This document shows positions 53,220 to 63,603 of a DNA stretch of 64,000 bases, piece by piece; within the stretch, counting starts at the first letter, position 1; every line of letters starts with the position of its first letter. The stretch comes from JAFAGX01 sp963759875 (GTDB lineage: Bacteria; Acidobacteriota; Terriglobia; Terriglobales; Acidobacteriaceae). Position numbers and translations under genes: made by a program. The DNA lies in NCBI GenBank assembly GCA_963759875.1, contig CAVXBB010000016.1:248001-312000 (forward strand). The letters are read 5' to 3'. The notes beneath the pieces were generated by a model. That model searched no databases. It saw nothing but the letters and a program-made list of their open reading frames with translations, and was not told where the DNA came from.

Positions 53220-56200
53220 TCAGTCTCCCGGCGCCGGCGAAGGCGTGGCTGGCAGTATTCCGGACTCAGCTTGCTTGCGCGCTCCAGACCAGTTCTCGAC
53301 CATATAGAAAATTGCCGGCACAAAGAAAATTCCAATCGCGCTGGCGGCCATCATCCCTCCGATGACAGTGGTTCCCATAATTTGGCGTGCCACGGCGCCT
53401 GCGCCGCTCGCCGTCCAAAGCGGAACACAGCCGAGAATGAAAGCGAAGCTTGTCATCAAAATCGGCCGCAGTCGTAGTCGGGCGCCTTCAAGCGCAGCGT
53501 TCACCAAGGGCTCGCCCTTTTCGTATGAATCTTTGGCAAACTCGACAATCAGGATGGCGTTCTTGGCTGCCAAGCCGATGAGCATGACCAAGCCAATTTG
53601 CGAATAGACGTCGTTTTCGATCTGAACCAGATAAGGCGGCAAAAAATACACTAGCAGAACCCGCCTCAGCCAAAGGATGGCAAACGCCCCAAAGACTGCT
53701 ACGGGAGTGCTAAGCAGGACGCTGAAGGGTAGAGTCCAACTTTCATACAGTGCGGCGAGAATCAGAAACACAAACAAGAGTGAAAGGCCGAAGATGACCG
53801 AAGGAGGGACACCTTCGCCGGGCCTTTTGCTCCTGGAACGATATGCCGGAATAATCAAAGCCCATTTCTCGCGGCATGGTTTGCTTGAACACTTCTTCGA
53901 GAGCAGCGGTCGCCTGGTCTGCGCTGTAGCCTGGCGCGGCGCTGCCATTGATTTGAGCGGAGCGGTATTCATTGAAGCGCTGCGTGAATTCCGGGCCGAC
54001 GCGCGAGTTGATTGTCGGTAAGCGTCGAGAGCGGCACGCTCTCTCCCTTGTTGTTGAGCACGTAGAACCTTCCCACGTTGTTGATATTCGCGCGGTCCTC
54101 AGCTTCTGCCTCTACGTATACCTGCCATTGACGGCCAAAACGATTGAAGTAGTTGATGAAATAGCCGCCCATGAAGGCTTGAATCGTCCGATAAACATCG
54201 GTCAGATTGACGCCTTGCTTCAGAACCTTATCCCGATCAACATCGATGAATTTCTGCGGGACAGCTGGGCAAGGAAAGTCGTATTGATGGTGCCAATCTC
54301 GGGCCGCTTGCGCGCTGCCTCAAGAAAAGTATTGAGATTCTTGGCAAGGAACTGAATATCAGACCGGAACGGTCTTCGAGCAGGAACGTAAATCCGCCGG
54401 CTGTACCGACGCCCGGAATTGCCGGAGGAGAAAAGCCGAATACAACTGCTTGGGGCAATTTGCTGAATTCGCGATTCAGATTGGCTTTCAGGATTTGGAA
54501 TTGCTCAGCCCTTGTCGTGCGCTCGTCCCAAGGCTTGAACGTCACAAAAAAGGTGGCGTTATAGGTCGTACGAACGAAACTCAGCAAACTGAAGCCTACA
54601 AAACATGTCGAGTATTGCGACTCCCGGCGTGTTCATAATGGTTTTTTCCACGTCTGCGACAACCGCGTTGGTGCGTTCCAGCGAGGCTCCGTTGGGAAGT
54701 TGCACGTACACATAGGCATAGCCCTGGTCTTCGTCGGGAAGGAAGCTCGAGGGCACGCGATGCGCGAAGAATCCGGCAGCAACTGCCAAATAGCAGCAAG
54801 CAACACTACGACAACAACGGTCTTCTGGACCAGCACTCCGCTCCAATGCACATAACCGTCAGTCGCCTGCTGGAACACACGGTTGAACCAATCAAAAAAT
54901 CTCCGCAGCAATCCGCTGGCTTGGTTGCCGCGGGCGCAGCAGGAGCGCAGCCAGCGCCGGGCTGAGAGTGAGCGCGTTGAACGCAGAGAGCAGAACGGAG
55001 ATGGCGATCGTAACCGCGAATTGCTGGTAGAGCCGTCCCGTGATGCCGGGGATGAACGCAGTCGGCACGAATACCGCGGACAAGAACAAGCGCAATTCCC
55101 ACTACAGGGCCGGAGAGTTCTTCCATCGCTCTTCAGCGCGGCGTTCTTGGGAGTCAGTCCTTCTTCGATGTGGCGTTCGACCCCTTCCACCACAACGATG
55201 GCGTCATCGACCACCAGACCGATAGCCAGCACCAGGCCGAAGAGAGAAAGTGTGTTGATCGAGAAGCCGAACAGCGGAAACAGAACGAACGTGCCCACCA
55301 GCGAAACTGGGCACCGCAAGAAGCGGAATTAAAGTGGAGCGCCAACCTTGCAGAAAGATGTAGACGACGAAAATCACGAGGACAAGGGCGATGAACAGTG
55401 TCATTGACGATTTCCTTGATTCCCTGGGTGACCGAGCGTGTCGTGTCGAGCGCAACAACGAAATCCAGGTCCTCCGGAAAGCGTTGCTTCAATTGCGCCA
55501 TCAGCTTCTTGACACCGGCTGCGGCCTCGACGGCATTGGATCCCGGCAACTGATATGCAGCGATCACCGCACTGGGCTTTCCATTAAAGCGTCCGGCAAC
55601 GCTGTAGTCCTGCGAGCCCAATTCGATGCGGGCCACATCTCTGACCCGAACGATACCTCCATCGGGTGTTTCACGGAGGACGATCTGGCCGAATTGCTCA
55701 GGTGAAACCAGACGGCCCTGCGCCAGAACGGTGTAAGTAAATTCCTGGCCTTTCGGAGCAGGGCTCTCCTCCGGCTTTCCCGGCAGGGTTGACGGTGTTT
55801 TGCGCTTGAATGGCGGCTGACGATTTGCGGAACCGTGATGCCGAGCTTTGCTAGCGCGTCCGGTTTCACCCACAACCGCATGGCATATTGCCCCGCTCCA
55901 AACACCTGTACGTTGCCTATTCCGGGCGATCGGAGAACGGGATCAGCGAGATTGATGTATGCGTAGTTCGCCAGAAAAGTCGCGTCATAGGTTCCATGCG
56001 GCGAATAGACGGCGACCAGCATGAGCGGGGCGGTTACTGATTTTCGAACCGTGATTCCGTAATTGGTCACGTCTGCGGGAAGCTGAGAAGCGGCCTGCGT
56101 TTCGCGCGACTGCGCGAGAATGAAATCCGTATTCGGATCGGTCTTCTGGTCAAAGTCTCACGATCAAGCTCGTGCTTGAGTTTCCCGTCGCATTCAGGGA

Positions 56201-56443
56201 ATACATGTAATTCATGTTGTCCACACCGTTCATCTGCTGCTCGAGTGGAGTGGCAACGGCCTGTTCCAATGTTTGAGCATCGGCTCCGACGTAAGTAGCC
56301 AGGATTTGGATCTCTGGCGGAGCGATGTTGGGAAATTGCGCGACAGGCAAATTGAGAATGGTAAGTGAACCCACCAGCACCAGAACGATGGAGATCACGA
56401 TCGCGACGATAGGGCGATTGATGAAGAACTTTGACATCGACAT
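53220..56443 (-). pseudogene. RND (AcrB/MexB-type HAE1) efflux permease gene with many frameshifts
   Basis: Segments in changing frames reconstruct a full HAE1 permease: MSMSKFFINRPIVAIVISIV; FPNIAPPEIQILATYVGADA; YAYINLADPVLRSPGIGNVQ; LPGSNAVEAAAGVKKLMAQL; IALVLVIFVVYIFLQGWRS; GLVLAIGLVVDDAIVVVEGV (the proton-relay Asp-Asp); FVPTAFIPGITGRLYQQFAV; SSFLPDEDQGYAYVYVQLPN; and an intact end with IGLAAKNAILIVEFAKDSYE. I count about a dozen frames. Shifts that can be placed include an extra base near 56158, an extra C near 55820 and an extra C near 55768. Motifs are well preserved throughout. Confidence 0.85.
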
Positions 56444-57671
56444 CACCTGCTCCTCGGCTTCCGCAGTGAATGGTTTCGGATTGACCCGGATGCCGGTGCG
56501 CACTTTCTGGACTCCTTCGGCGACGACCCGTTCACCCGGATTGAGCCCACTTCGCGATCACCCAGCGGCGATCCACCTGATGGTCCGACTGTCACCGGTC
56601 CGGATGGTCACTTTGTTGTCGCCATCAACGACGGCGACCTGATAGCCGCCCTGGAGTTCAGAAACCGCGCGTTGAGGAACCAGCAGCGCTCGCTCTTCTG
56701 TCCGGATTACCGCACGAACTCTGGCGTAACCACCGGGCTTCAGAACGTTGTTGGGATTGGGAAAAAGTCCGGCGAGCCGAATCGCGCCGGTGCTCTCATT
56801 CACCTGACGGTCGGCAAAGTAGAAAGTCCCGTCGTGTGGATAGATTGAACCGTCTGCCAGAATCAACTGAAGCCGCAGATTCTTGTCGGCTTCCAGCCGG
56901 CTGGCTTCCGTCGGGAAAGCGTTTGCGCCATGCAAGATACTGAGGCTCACTGACGGTGAAATACACTTTGATCGGATCCACTGTCGAAACTGACGTGACC
57001 ACTCCGCTGTCTGGAGTGACCAGGGCGCCCACTTGCAGTTGCGCCTGGCCGGCGATGCCATCGATCGGTGCAACGAGACGAGTGAACTCGAGATTGATCT
57101 TCGCTGTTTCGACGGCCGCCTCATAGGTCTTGATTTGCGGCTTTGGCCGTTTCGACGGTCGCAAGTCGCGGCAAGATTGTTCTGGACGGCGTTGTCGAGA
57201 TCCTGCTGGCTGGCGGCTTGCTCCTTCGCGAGCGGCGTGTAACGCTCCACATCAAGTTCTGTGCGGCGTTGCACCGCCTGAGCATTGGCGAGCATTGCTT
57301 TCGCCTGAGCCAATTGGCCTTCGGCCTGATCGAGCGCTGCCTGAAAAGGCCGCGGGTCGATCTGAAATAGAGAGCTGGCCTTGCTTGACGAACGCGCCCT
57401 CCTGATAGCCCTGCTTCAGCAGGTACCCTGTGACCTGTGCCCTGACGTCAGCATTGACCAAACCATCGAGGGTGCCGATCCATTCCCCATAAATCGGAAC
57501 ATCCTCCTGCTGAACTTGCACTACTTCAACATTCGGCGAGGGAAGTTTCTGAGATCCTAGAGCATGCCTAGAAGGGCGTATCGCACCAATAATCAGCCCC
57601 ACAATGACCAATAGAATGATTCCGCCGCCTAGAACATAACCTTTCGGTACCATCTTCCAATTGCTCTGCAT
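56443..57671 (-). pseudogene. RND periplasmic adaptor (AcrA/MexA-type) gene with several frameshifts
   Basis: Starts MQSNWKMVPKGYVLGGGIIL with a GGGAG ribosome site and an N-terminal membrane anchor. Pieces: VPIYGEWIGTLDGLVNADVR; then LAKEQAASQQDLDNAVQNNL; INLEFTRLVAPIDGIAGQAQ; VGALVTPDSGVVTSVSTVDP; then GGYARVRAVIRTEERALLVP. Four or more frame changes are needed. In the corrected frame it would end TGATG, overlapping the permease start, the usual operon layout. As written, the last adaptor segment runs in frame into the permease without a stop. Confidence 0.82.
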
Positions 57672-58087
57672 CGCGTCGCTCCCGGAAAGGTCGAGACGAA
57701 TAAATGGCCGAACCGCATCTTCTCGACTTAGGTCGCTAATGATAACGTCAAATGGGACCTGACAGGCTGCGGTGATTAGGCCAGAAACTTGGAAAGGAAT
57801 CTATTAGACGATGGTATTGGTACGCTTTCGTCCAAAACCCGCTCGCGTCCTGGCACTGATCGGCGCCGCGAAAGCTTTTCGACATTTAAGGAGAAGTGTC
57901 CCTCTTCTTCAAGACGCAATTGTGGTCAATAACAGTTACAGCAGCGCTGCGGAAACTCGCGCCTAGGTAGGCCTTTCGTGCACCGCGGTAAACCAGTTTC
58001 GTGTCTTTGTGGAGGAACAGTGAAGAAGCGTCGATGTGCCGCGACGGTTGAACGACGGGCGGATTTCTTACTTTCTATGACGAACTT
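57672..58087. other. Intergenic region upstream of the efflux operon
   Basis: No supported gene was found. A TTGACG at about 57745 on the minus strand could be a -35 for the efflux operon but no good -10 follows. A 51-codon + strand ORF at 57811-57966 lacks a good ribosome site and family resemblance and was not accepted. No regulator gene for the pump lies nearby. Confidence 0.4.
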
Positions 58088-58678
58088 TTATCTATTTTGA
58101 GACCAACGAAAGACGACTCCGGAGCCCAGTAACAGATTGTTTTGATGATCATTGACAGAGTTGTGGAATTTGGTCAGATCGTAGTCGATCTGGATGATTC
58201 TCACCGCGAAATGGGTCCGCACGGGCAGGTCGATGCCGCCACCAATGCGGCTCGCAAAAGCGAAGGTCGCGTCACCCGCGCCGGCGATTCCGCCACCCGC
58301 ATGCCCGGCTCCTGCAAGCAGTTGGGCGAAGGGTTGCATGCTATGTTGCCCTTGCCACCATGGTTGCGGAAGATAATAACGCGCTCCAGCCAGATAGGTA
58401 ACCAGGGTCAGAGAATTCCCAGTAGGTGGTACTTTGCCGGCATATTCCACGCTGGTTTCCACCACCGCAGCCAAGCGCGGACGAAAGTTCCAGGATCCGG
58501 AAGCAGCACCGCCATTCAGGTCAAAGCAGCCACACTCTCCGGGTTGGGCATTGGTGCGCACCCAGTGGTAGACCAAGCCTGCATCTCCGGTCGCCCCCGG
58601 CACGGTGGGGAGAGATTGACCTGGAGCTGCCATCGCCATGCCAAGGAATAACCCAATAGCCACTCCAATTGCTCGCAT
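58088..58678 (-). CDS. Outer-membrane beta-barrel-like protein
   Basis: 196 residues. The start at 58678 follows GAGGAGG; a longer ORF start is unlikely. The signal peptide is MRAIGVAIGLFLGMAMAAPG. The mature part has alternating aromatic strands (RLAAVVETSVEYAGKVPPTG, LTLVTYLAGARYYLPQPWW, FAVRIIQIDYDLTKFHNSVN) and ends LLLGSGVVFRWSQNR, like the small OmpA-like/OprF barrels common in Acidobacteriota. The specific role is unknown. Confidence 0.78.
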   Translation of the reverse strand: MRAIGVAIGLFLGMAMAAPGQSLPTVPGATGDAGLVYHWVRTNAQPGECGCFDLNGGAASGSWNFRPRLAAVVETSVEYAGKVPPTGNSLTLVTYLAGARYYLPQPWWQGQHSMQPFAQLLAGAGHAGGGIAGAGDATFAFASRIGGGIDLPVRTHFAVRIIQIDYDLTKFHNSVNDHQNNLLLGSGVVFRWSQNR

Positions 58679-58779
58679 TTTTTCCTCCTCACGTACCCCG
58701 GGCTCAGCTACCAGTGGGAACGCACCCTGCATGTCAGTGACAGTTTTCTCCAAGTCTTCTTCCCGCCGACCTTCCCGCG

Positions 58780-61700
58780 TTAAGGCGCGGAGACGGTGGC
58801 GGACAGATTGGAGATGGTCACCGATTCTTTAGCTCCCCCAGTGGAAGCGGTAAAGCCGAGATAGGCAACCGACGGTAGCGTCACGGAGCCTGAGAACAAT
58901 TCATTTCCGTCCATAGTTACCGTCATAATTCCGTTCGCGACGCTTACTACATAAGCGTGGCTCGCATTTGTGAACGTACCGTCGGAGTAGTCCGTACTGT
59001 TCGCGGTGTCGAGATTTCCATTTACGTAGGCCCAAGGATTTTCCCAGAGATTGGTTGCACTATGGCCTACGGCCATGTAGGGAACCGTGATTGGATCGCA
59101 GGCGCCATTGGTGTTGGCCCCGCAGGTGTTTTGCAGAGGGCCCCCGTCATCATTACCATTCTGGTAAGTATCGAAACCCAGAACAAATCCTGGAATTCCC
59201 GCTGCGCCTAACCCCTCACCTGTTCTGCCCACCGAAGCAGTAGTGGCCCCCTGGGATGGATCGGCCAAAATCATGGTAAAGCCGTCGGCGGGAGAAGAGC
59301 CGGCCGCGATGGTGACGGTGAAGTTAACGGTGAACTTGGAGGTAGAGACGAGCGTGGGCCAGTAGACCGCCGCGTGCTCATTTCCCAGGTCGTTGGTCAA
59401 CTCAATGGTGCAATTGGTCGTGTCCTGATAGGGGACATCACCGGGGACGTTTCCGGGGCCGTTGCCGTTCAGCACCCAGTTGGTGCTGCACAAATTACTG
59501 ACCGTGCCCAACGATCCCACGAACATTGCCGCGTTGCTGCTATTGATGGGGTTGGTGCCGCTGATTGGAGTAGTGCCGTCGGTCGTGCTGGTAACGACCA
59601 CATAAAAGACAGAGCCGGAGGCGGAGGTGGGCACGCTTTCCAGCGTAAGCGAGGACGTCGTTGATCCACTCACCGTTGTACCGTTGAGTGCACCGCTCGA
59701 CACCGCGCCGTCCGTCAGCGCGGTGAAGGAGGTAGATCCGGGAGCGCCCCAGTACCATTGGTATGCCGCGATGCATCCGGTACAGGTGGCTGTTACGTTA
59801 AAGCTGGCCAGGGATCCGGAAGCAATGTAGACGGTCTGCGGCTCTCCGGTCACCTGCAGCAGGATGCCTGCCCCTACGGCTAAGGGCGCGTTGACCGACT
59901 GAGCAGTGCCATAACCGTTTTGGACAATTACGTAGTAATTGTCGCCATCGTTGCTCTGCGCGGTCTCGGAACTGGGCACGGTGTAGGTGCTGCTTGTAGC
60001 GCCAGAGACTGCTATGCCCGCGGTGGGGCCATTGGCCGCGATATACGCAGGTGTCTCATAGGGCACACGATACCACTGGTAGGTGAGCGTTCCCGGTCCT
60101 GATGCCGTCACGGAGAAAGTCGCCGTTCCATCCACGGGCGCAGTCTGGCCGGTAGGTTGGATCACAATGGTCGGCGGCACGGCAGTATCGGTATTGCTCA
60201 CCGTAAGCGTCGCCCCAGTGCTGGTAAGGGTGGTGTCAGTGCAGTCCTTATCAGTGACCGTGACATAGTACTTGGTTCCACTGTTGCTAATGGTCAGAGC
60301 AGGCGTGGTGTACGCGCTGGCGGTGGCGCCGCTGATGATGGTGCCGCTGCCGGGTGTGCCCGTGTACCACTGATAAGAGAGTGTGCCGGTGCCGCTGGCC
60401 GAGACGGCGAAGGTTGCGGTCTGTGAAGCATAGACACTCACTGACGCAGGATTGCTGGTAATGCTAAGAGTGGTTGGCGTCAGAACGTTGAGCGTGGCGG
60501 CGTTGGAAACAACCGAGCCCGCGTCGTTAGTGACCGTGCACGTATAACTCCCGTCGCTCGCAGCAGTGACATTATTAAAGGTGAGGGTTGCCGCGGTTCC
60601 GACAGTGCTTCCTCCTTTGGACCACAAATAGCTGCTCGCATAATTGGCGCCGACCGTGAACGAGGGGCTATAGCCCGCGCACACGTTCTTGCTGACCGGC
60701 TGCGTGATGATTACCGGGCCACTAATTGTCACGGTGGTGGTCACGTATACGGATGGATTGTCCACACTAGTGGCCGTGATGGTATACGTTCCGGGTGTGT
60801 CGGGGGCTGTCCATACGCCGATCGAGGTAATCGTTCCTCCCGTGGCAGTCCACGTCAGAGTGTTCGTTGGGCCACCGCTGGCGGTCGCGCTAAATGTCTG
60901 TTGCCCAGGAGCCATAGTCAAATTGGCTGGGCCAATCGGTGTGATACTCACATTCGCAACCACGGTGAAGCTGGTAGTCGCGGTTGCAGCCGCATAGTTC
61001 CCGTTGGCTGCCTGCCTGGGCACCCAATACAACCGTGCCCACGCCGGTCAGAGTTACAGTGTTACCCGAAATGGTTGCTGGTCCGCTGGTCACCGAATAC
61101 GTCACCACGCCGCTGGATGCTGAGGTCGCACTCACCGCGAACGGGGCTGCACCGTAGGTCTGCGGAGCGATTGACGTAAAAGCCAGCATCGGCGCTTCTG
61201 CCCCAACCGTGAAGCTGGTGCTTGCGGCGGCAGCCGCGTAGTTCCCGTTGGCTGCCTGACTGGCGCCCAACACAACCGTGCCTACGCCGGTCAGAGTTAC
61301 GGTATTACCCGCAATGGTTGCCGGTCCGCTGATCACGGAGTATGTCACCGCGCCGCTGGATGCCGATGTCGCACTCACCGCGAACGGTGCTGCACTATAG
61401 GTCTGCGAAGCAATGGAAGCAAATGCCAGCGTCGGCACCTTCGGCGCTACCGCGAAGCTGGTAGTTGCGGTGGCAGCCGTGTAGTTCCCGTTGGCTGCTT
61501 GACTGGCGCCCAACACAACCGTGCCTACGCCGGTCAGAGTTACGGTATCTCCCGAAATGGTTGCCGGTCCGCTGATCACCGAGTACGTTACCGCGCCGCT
61601 GGATGCTGAGGTCGCACTCACCGTTAACGGGGCCGCACCATAGGCCTGCGAAGCAACGGGAGCAAATGCCAGCGTCGGCACCTTCGGATTGACGCTCAAC

Positions 61701-62167
61701 GGGTACCCCGGACTCATCACCGTCCCGCCCGCGTTGGTCACACTTACGGTGTATACCGAACCGTTATTGCTCATATTCGTTGCTGGAGTTGTGTAGGAGT
61801 TCGAAGTGGCCCCGTTGATTGCAACGCCATTCACGTACCACTGATATGTAAATGGACCGGTACCGGTGGCGGTCACTGTAAACGTCGCGCGCTGTCCCGC
61901 AGTTACGGTTTCCCCGTGGCCCTGCACAGCGACGGTTGGTTTCAGATCGCCCCAACCACCACTGCATCCAGACATGGCTAGCAACCCAAAGGTTGTGGCT
62001 AGAACACCTACCGCCGACCAGCGGACCACGCCGCACGCCAATAGCAGTCGCGAACCCGGGCTCAGCCCGGCCTTTGACCTCACGGCCACCCGTCTCCCCC
62101 AGAAGATCATCGCTGGCAAAGCGATAAGGGAACGTACGACCTTAGCTAAGGAAACGGTTTGCGGCAT
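58780..62167 (-). CDS. Large secreted Ig-like/lectin-domain lipoprotein, one frameshift
   Basis: About 1,120 residues once an extra G in the GGG at 61018-61020 is removed; as written it breaks into 425- and 750-residue frames. A lipobox-like GLLAMSGCSGG lies near residue 68. Then come an Ig-like domain, three near-identical 81-residue repeats, further Ig-like domains with alternating YQWY and TYQWYR motifs, and a C-terminal legume-lectin-like sandwich (about the last 230 residues: AAVYWPTLVSTSKFTVNFTV, ADGFTMILADPSQ, AYLGFTASTGG). A carbohydrate-binding surface adhesin is likely. The N-terminal start is uncertain. Confidence 0.78.
60957..61685 (-). repeat. Three tandem 243-bp repeats inside the lectin protein gene
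   Basis: Recurring landmarks spaced exactly 243 bp apart (for example the GTCGGCA block at 61674 and 61431, then its counterpart at 61188) give three 81-residue units with shared segments such as VTLTGVGTVVLGASQAANGN and SATSASSGAVTYSVISGPA. They are nearly identical at DNA level, so copy number may vary by recombination or be collapsed in assembly. Confidence 0.9.
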
Positions 62168-62356
62168 CGCATACTATTGTGAAGGCTTTCGGTAGCGAGC
62201 CCAATGAGTTTAACGATATGTTGACTGACGAAAGTAACCGTTGCGCCATCACTTTCGATATACGAGTGCAAACGTGCAGCAGGCATTGGCACTCTTTGGC
62301 GAAATAACTCCGGCCGGAGCAGGGGGCTGGCCGATCTTTGCTGGCACTGCTAGATA

Positions 62357-62401
62357 GAGGCTGCCCCAGCTTTCCAACGAAAGGAAAGCTGGGGCAGCCT
62401 C
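62357..62401. repeat. Perfect 19-bp palindromic hairpin, with a degenerate half copy nearby
   Basis: GAGGCTGCCCCAGCTTTCC (62357-62375) and its exact complement (62383-62401) flank the loop AACGAAA. No T-run follows on either side, so it is not a normal terminator. A degraded half copy (GCAAAGCTGGGCCAGCCTG) lies at about 62417-62435. This looks like an REP-like intergenic palindrome between a lectin gene and a DHFR-like gene. Confidence 0.7.
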
Positions 62402-62454
62402 AGTCTGGTGGTATCGGCAAAGCTGGGCCAGCCTGCCTGTCGTAGATTTTTCTG

Positions 62455-63009
62455 TCACTGTTTCAAGTAACGAAGCGCAACACATCCTGATTTAAAAATC
62501 TTTGACTCAACAAGTTTTAGCTGTAATCTCTCCCGCAGGCTAACACCTTCCAACAGCCGTCTCCCTTCTCCTGCAACGATTGGCGAAACGACAAAACGAT
62601 ATTCGTCCACCAGACCAAGCTCTATAAGTTGCGAAGGAACATCTACACCGCCGACTAAAATATTTTTCCCTCCTTCTTGTTTCAATTTAAGTATTTCGTC
62701 GCGAAGGTTCGCACGAATAATTCTCGTATTTCTATCTTCAGGGCTGTCTAATGTTCGTGAAAAAACAATTTTGTTGATGGAGTCGAATGTTTGAGCAAAT
62801 TCGTTCGACGCTTTTGTCATAGACTGGGTTTTTGCGACCTCAGGCCAAAAAGGAACCATCAACTGATAGGTTTTGCGCCCAAAGACCTGCAGGTCAACAT
62901 CCCGCAGGAGGTGCGTAAAATACTCAAGGGTTTCGTCATCACCAACTACTTTGGTGTGGTCGCAGCAGCCATCCAGGGTAATGTTGATTGCGAAGATTAG
63001 CTTTCTCAT
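62455..63009 (-). CDS. DHFR-family (RibD C-terminal-like) reductase
   Basis: 184 residues from MRKLIFAINITLDGCCDH. The DHFR/RibD-C fold is seen in GRKTYQLMVPFWPE, KNILVGGVDVPSQLIELGLV, EYRFVVSPIVAGEGRRLLEG. Such proteins reduce pterin or flavin-related substrates or bind NADPH with unknown substrates. It is visibly AT-richer than its neighbours (many AAA, ATT codons), suggesting recent transfer from another lineage. Confidence 0.82.
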   Translation of the reverse strand: MRKLIFAINITLDGCCDHTKVVGDDETLEYFTHLLRDVDLQVFGRKTYQLMVPFWPEVAKTQSMTKASNEFAQTFDSINKIVFSRTLDSPEDRNTRIIRANLRDEILKLKQEGGKNILVGGVDVPSQLIELGLVDEYRFVVSPIVAGEGRRLLEGVSLRERLQLKLVESKIFKSGCVALRYLKQ

Positions 63010-63186
63010 TTGATTCACGGTTGAACCTGCTCCGCTGGGAACCGCTCGATCACGTGTTTCAGTTCTCGAACTGTGTCAGCTGCGGAGGTTTTTGTGCGCC
63101 CAAGCGGCTGGGATTAGAACTTCTGAAGACTTCTTGGGCTCAGCGCGAGGCGCAGATGCAGGATGATCTGCGCTCTGAAAATTCAG

Positions 63187-63447
63187 TTAACGTCCGTAGT
63201 ACTTGGCATTGCGCTCTGTAAACTGCTTCCATTTTTCCGGCAGATCATCGAGAGCAAAAATCGCCGACACCGGACACACCGGCACACACGCACCGCAATC
63301 AATGCATTCAACGGGGTCGATATACAACATCTCCTCTTCGGCGAACGCTGGCTCATCTTTCTTGGGATGAATGCAATCCACGGGGCAAGCGTCCACGCAG
63401 GCGGTATCCTTGGTGTTGATGCATGGTTCTGCGATTACATATGCCAT
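63187..63447 (-). CDS. Ferredoxin with two iron-sulfur clusters
   Basis: 86 residues. Two Cys clusters: EPCINTKDTACVDACPVDC near 8-27 and ECIDCGACVPVCPVSAIF near 47-64. The spacing C-x2-C-x2-C-x3-C-P in the second is a [4Fe-4S] site; the first, with longer spacing, fits a seven-iron type ([3Fe-4S]). It is a soluble low-potential electron carrier. A good extended -10 (TGCTAGAAT at about 63495-63503, minus strand) lies upstream. Confidence 0.88.
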   Translation of the reverse strand: MAYVIAEPCINTKDTACVDACPVDCIHPKKDEPAFAEEEMLYIDPVECIDCGACVPVCPVSAIFALDDLPEKWKQFTERNAKYYGR

Positions 63448-63603
63448 GAGTCTGTTTTCTCCCTAAGAGTGGTGCAGGTTTTAACGTAACGCACATTCTA
63501 GCAAGAATGACGGTGAGCGTACAGAACGGCCTGCGTACGCTGTGTGCGACATTGGGGGCAAGAGCTTTCACCTTGATCCAAATAAAAACCACTGCTGTAT
63601 TTT

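Noticed and set aside
57811..57966. A 51-codon + strand ORF upstream of the efflux operon
   Set aside because: No ribosome site, no family similarity, Arg/Ser-rich random-like composition.
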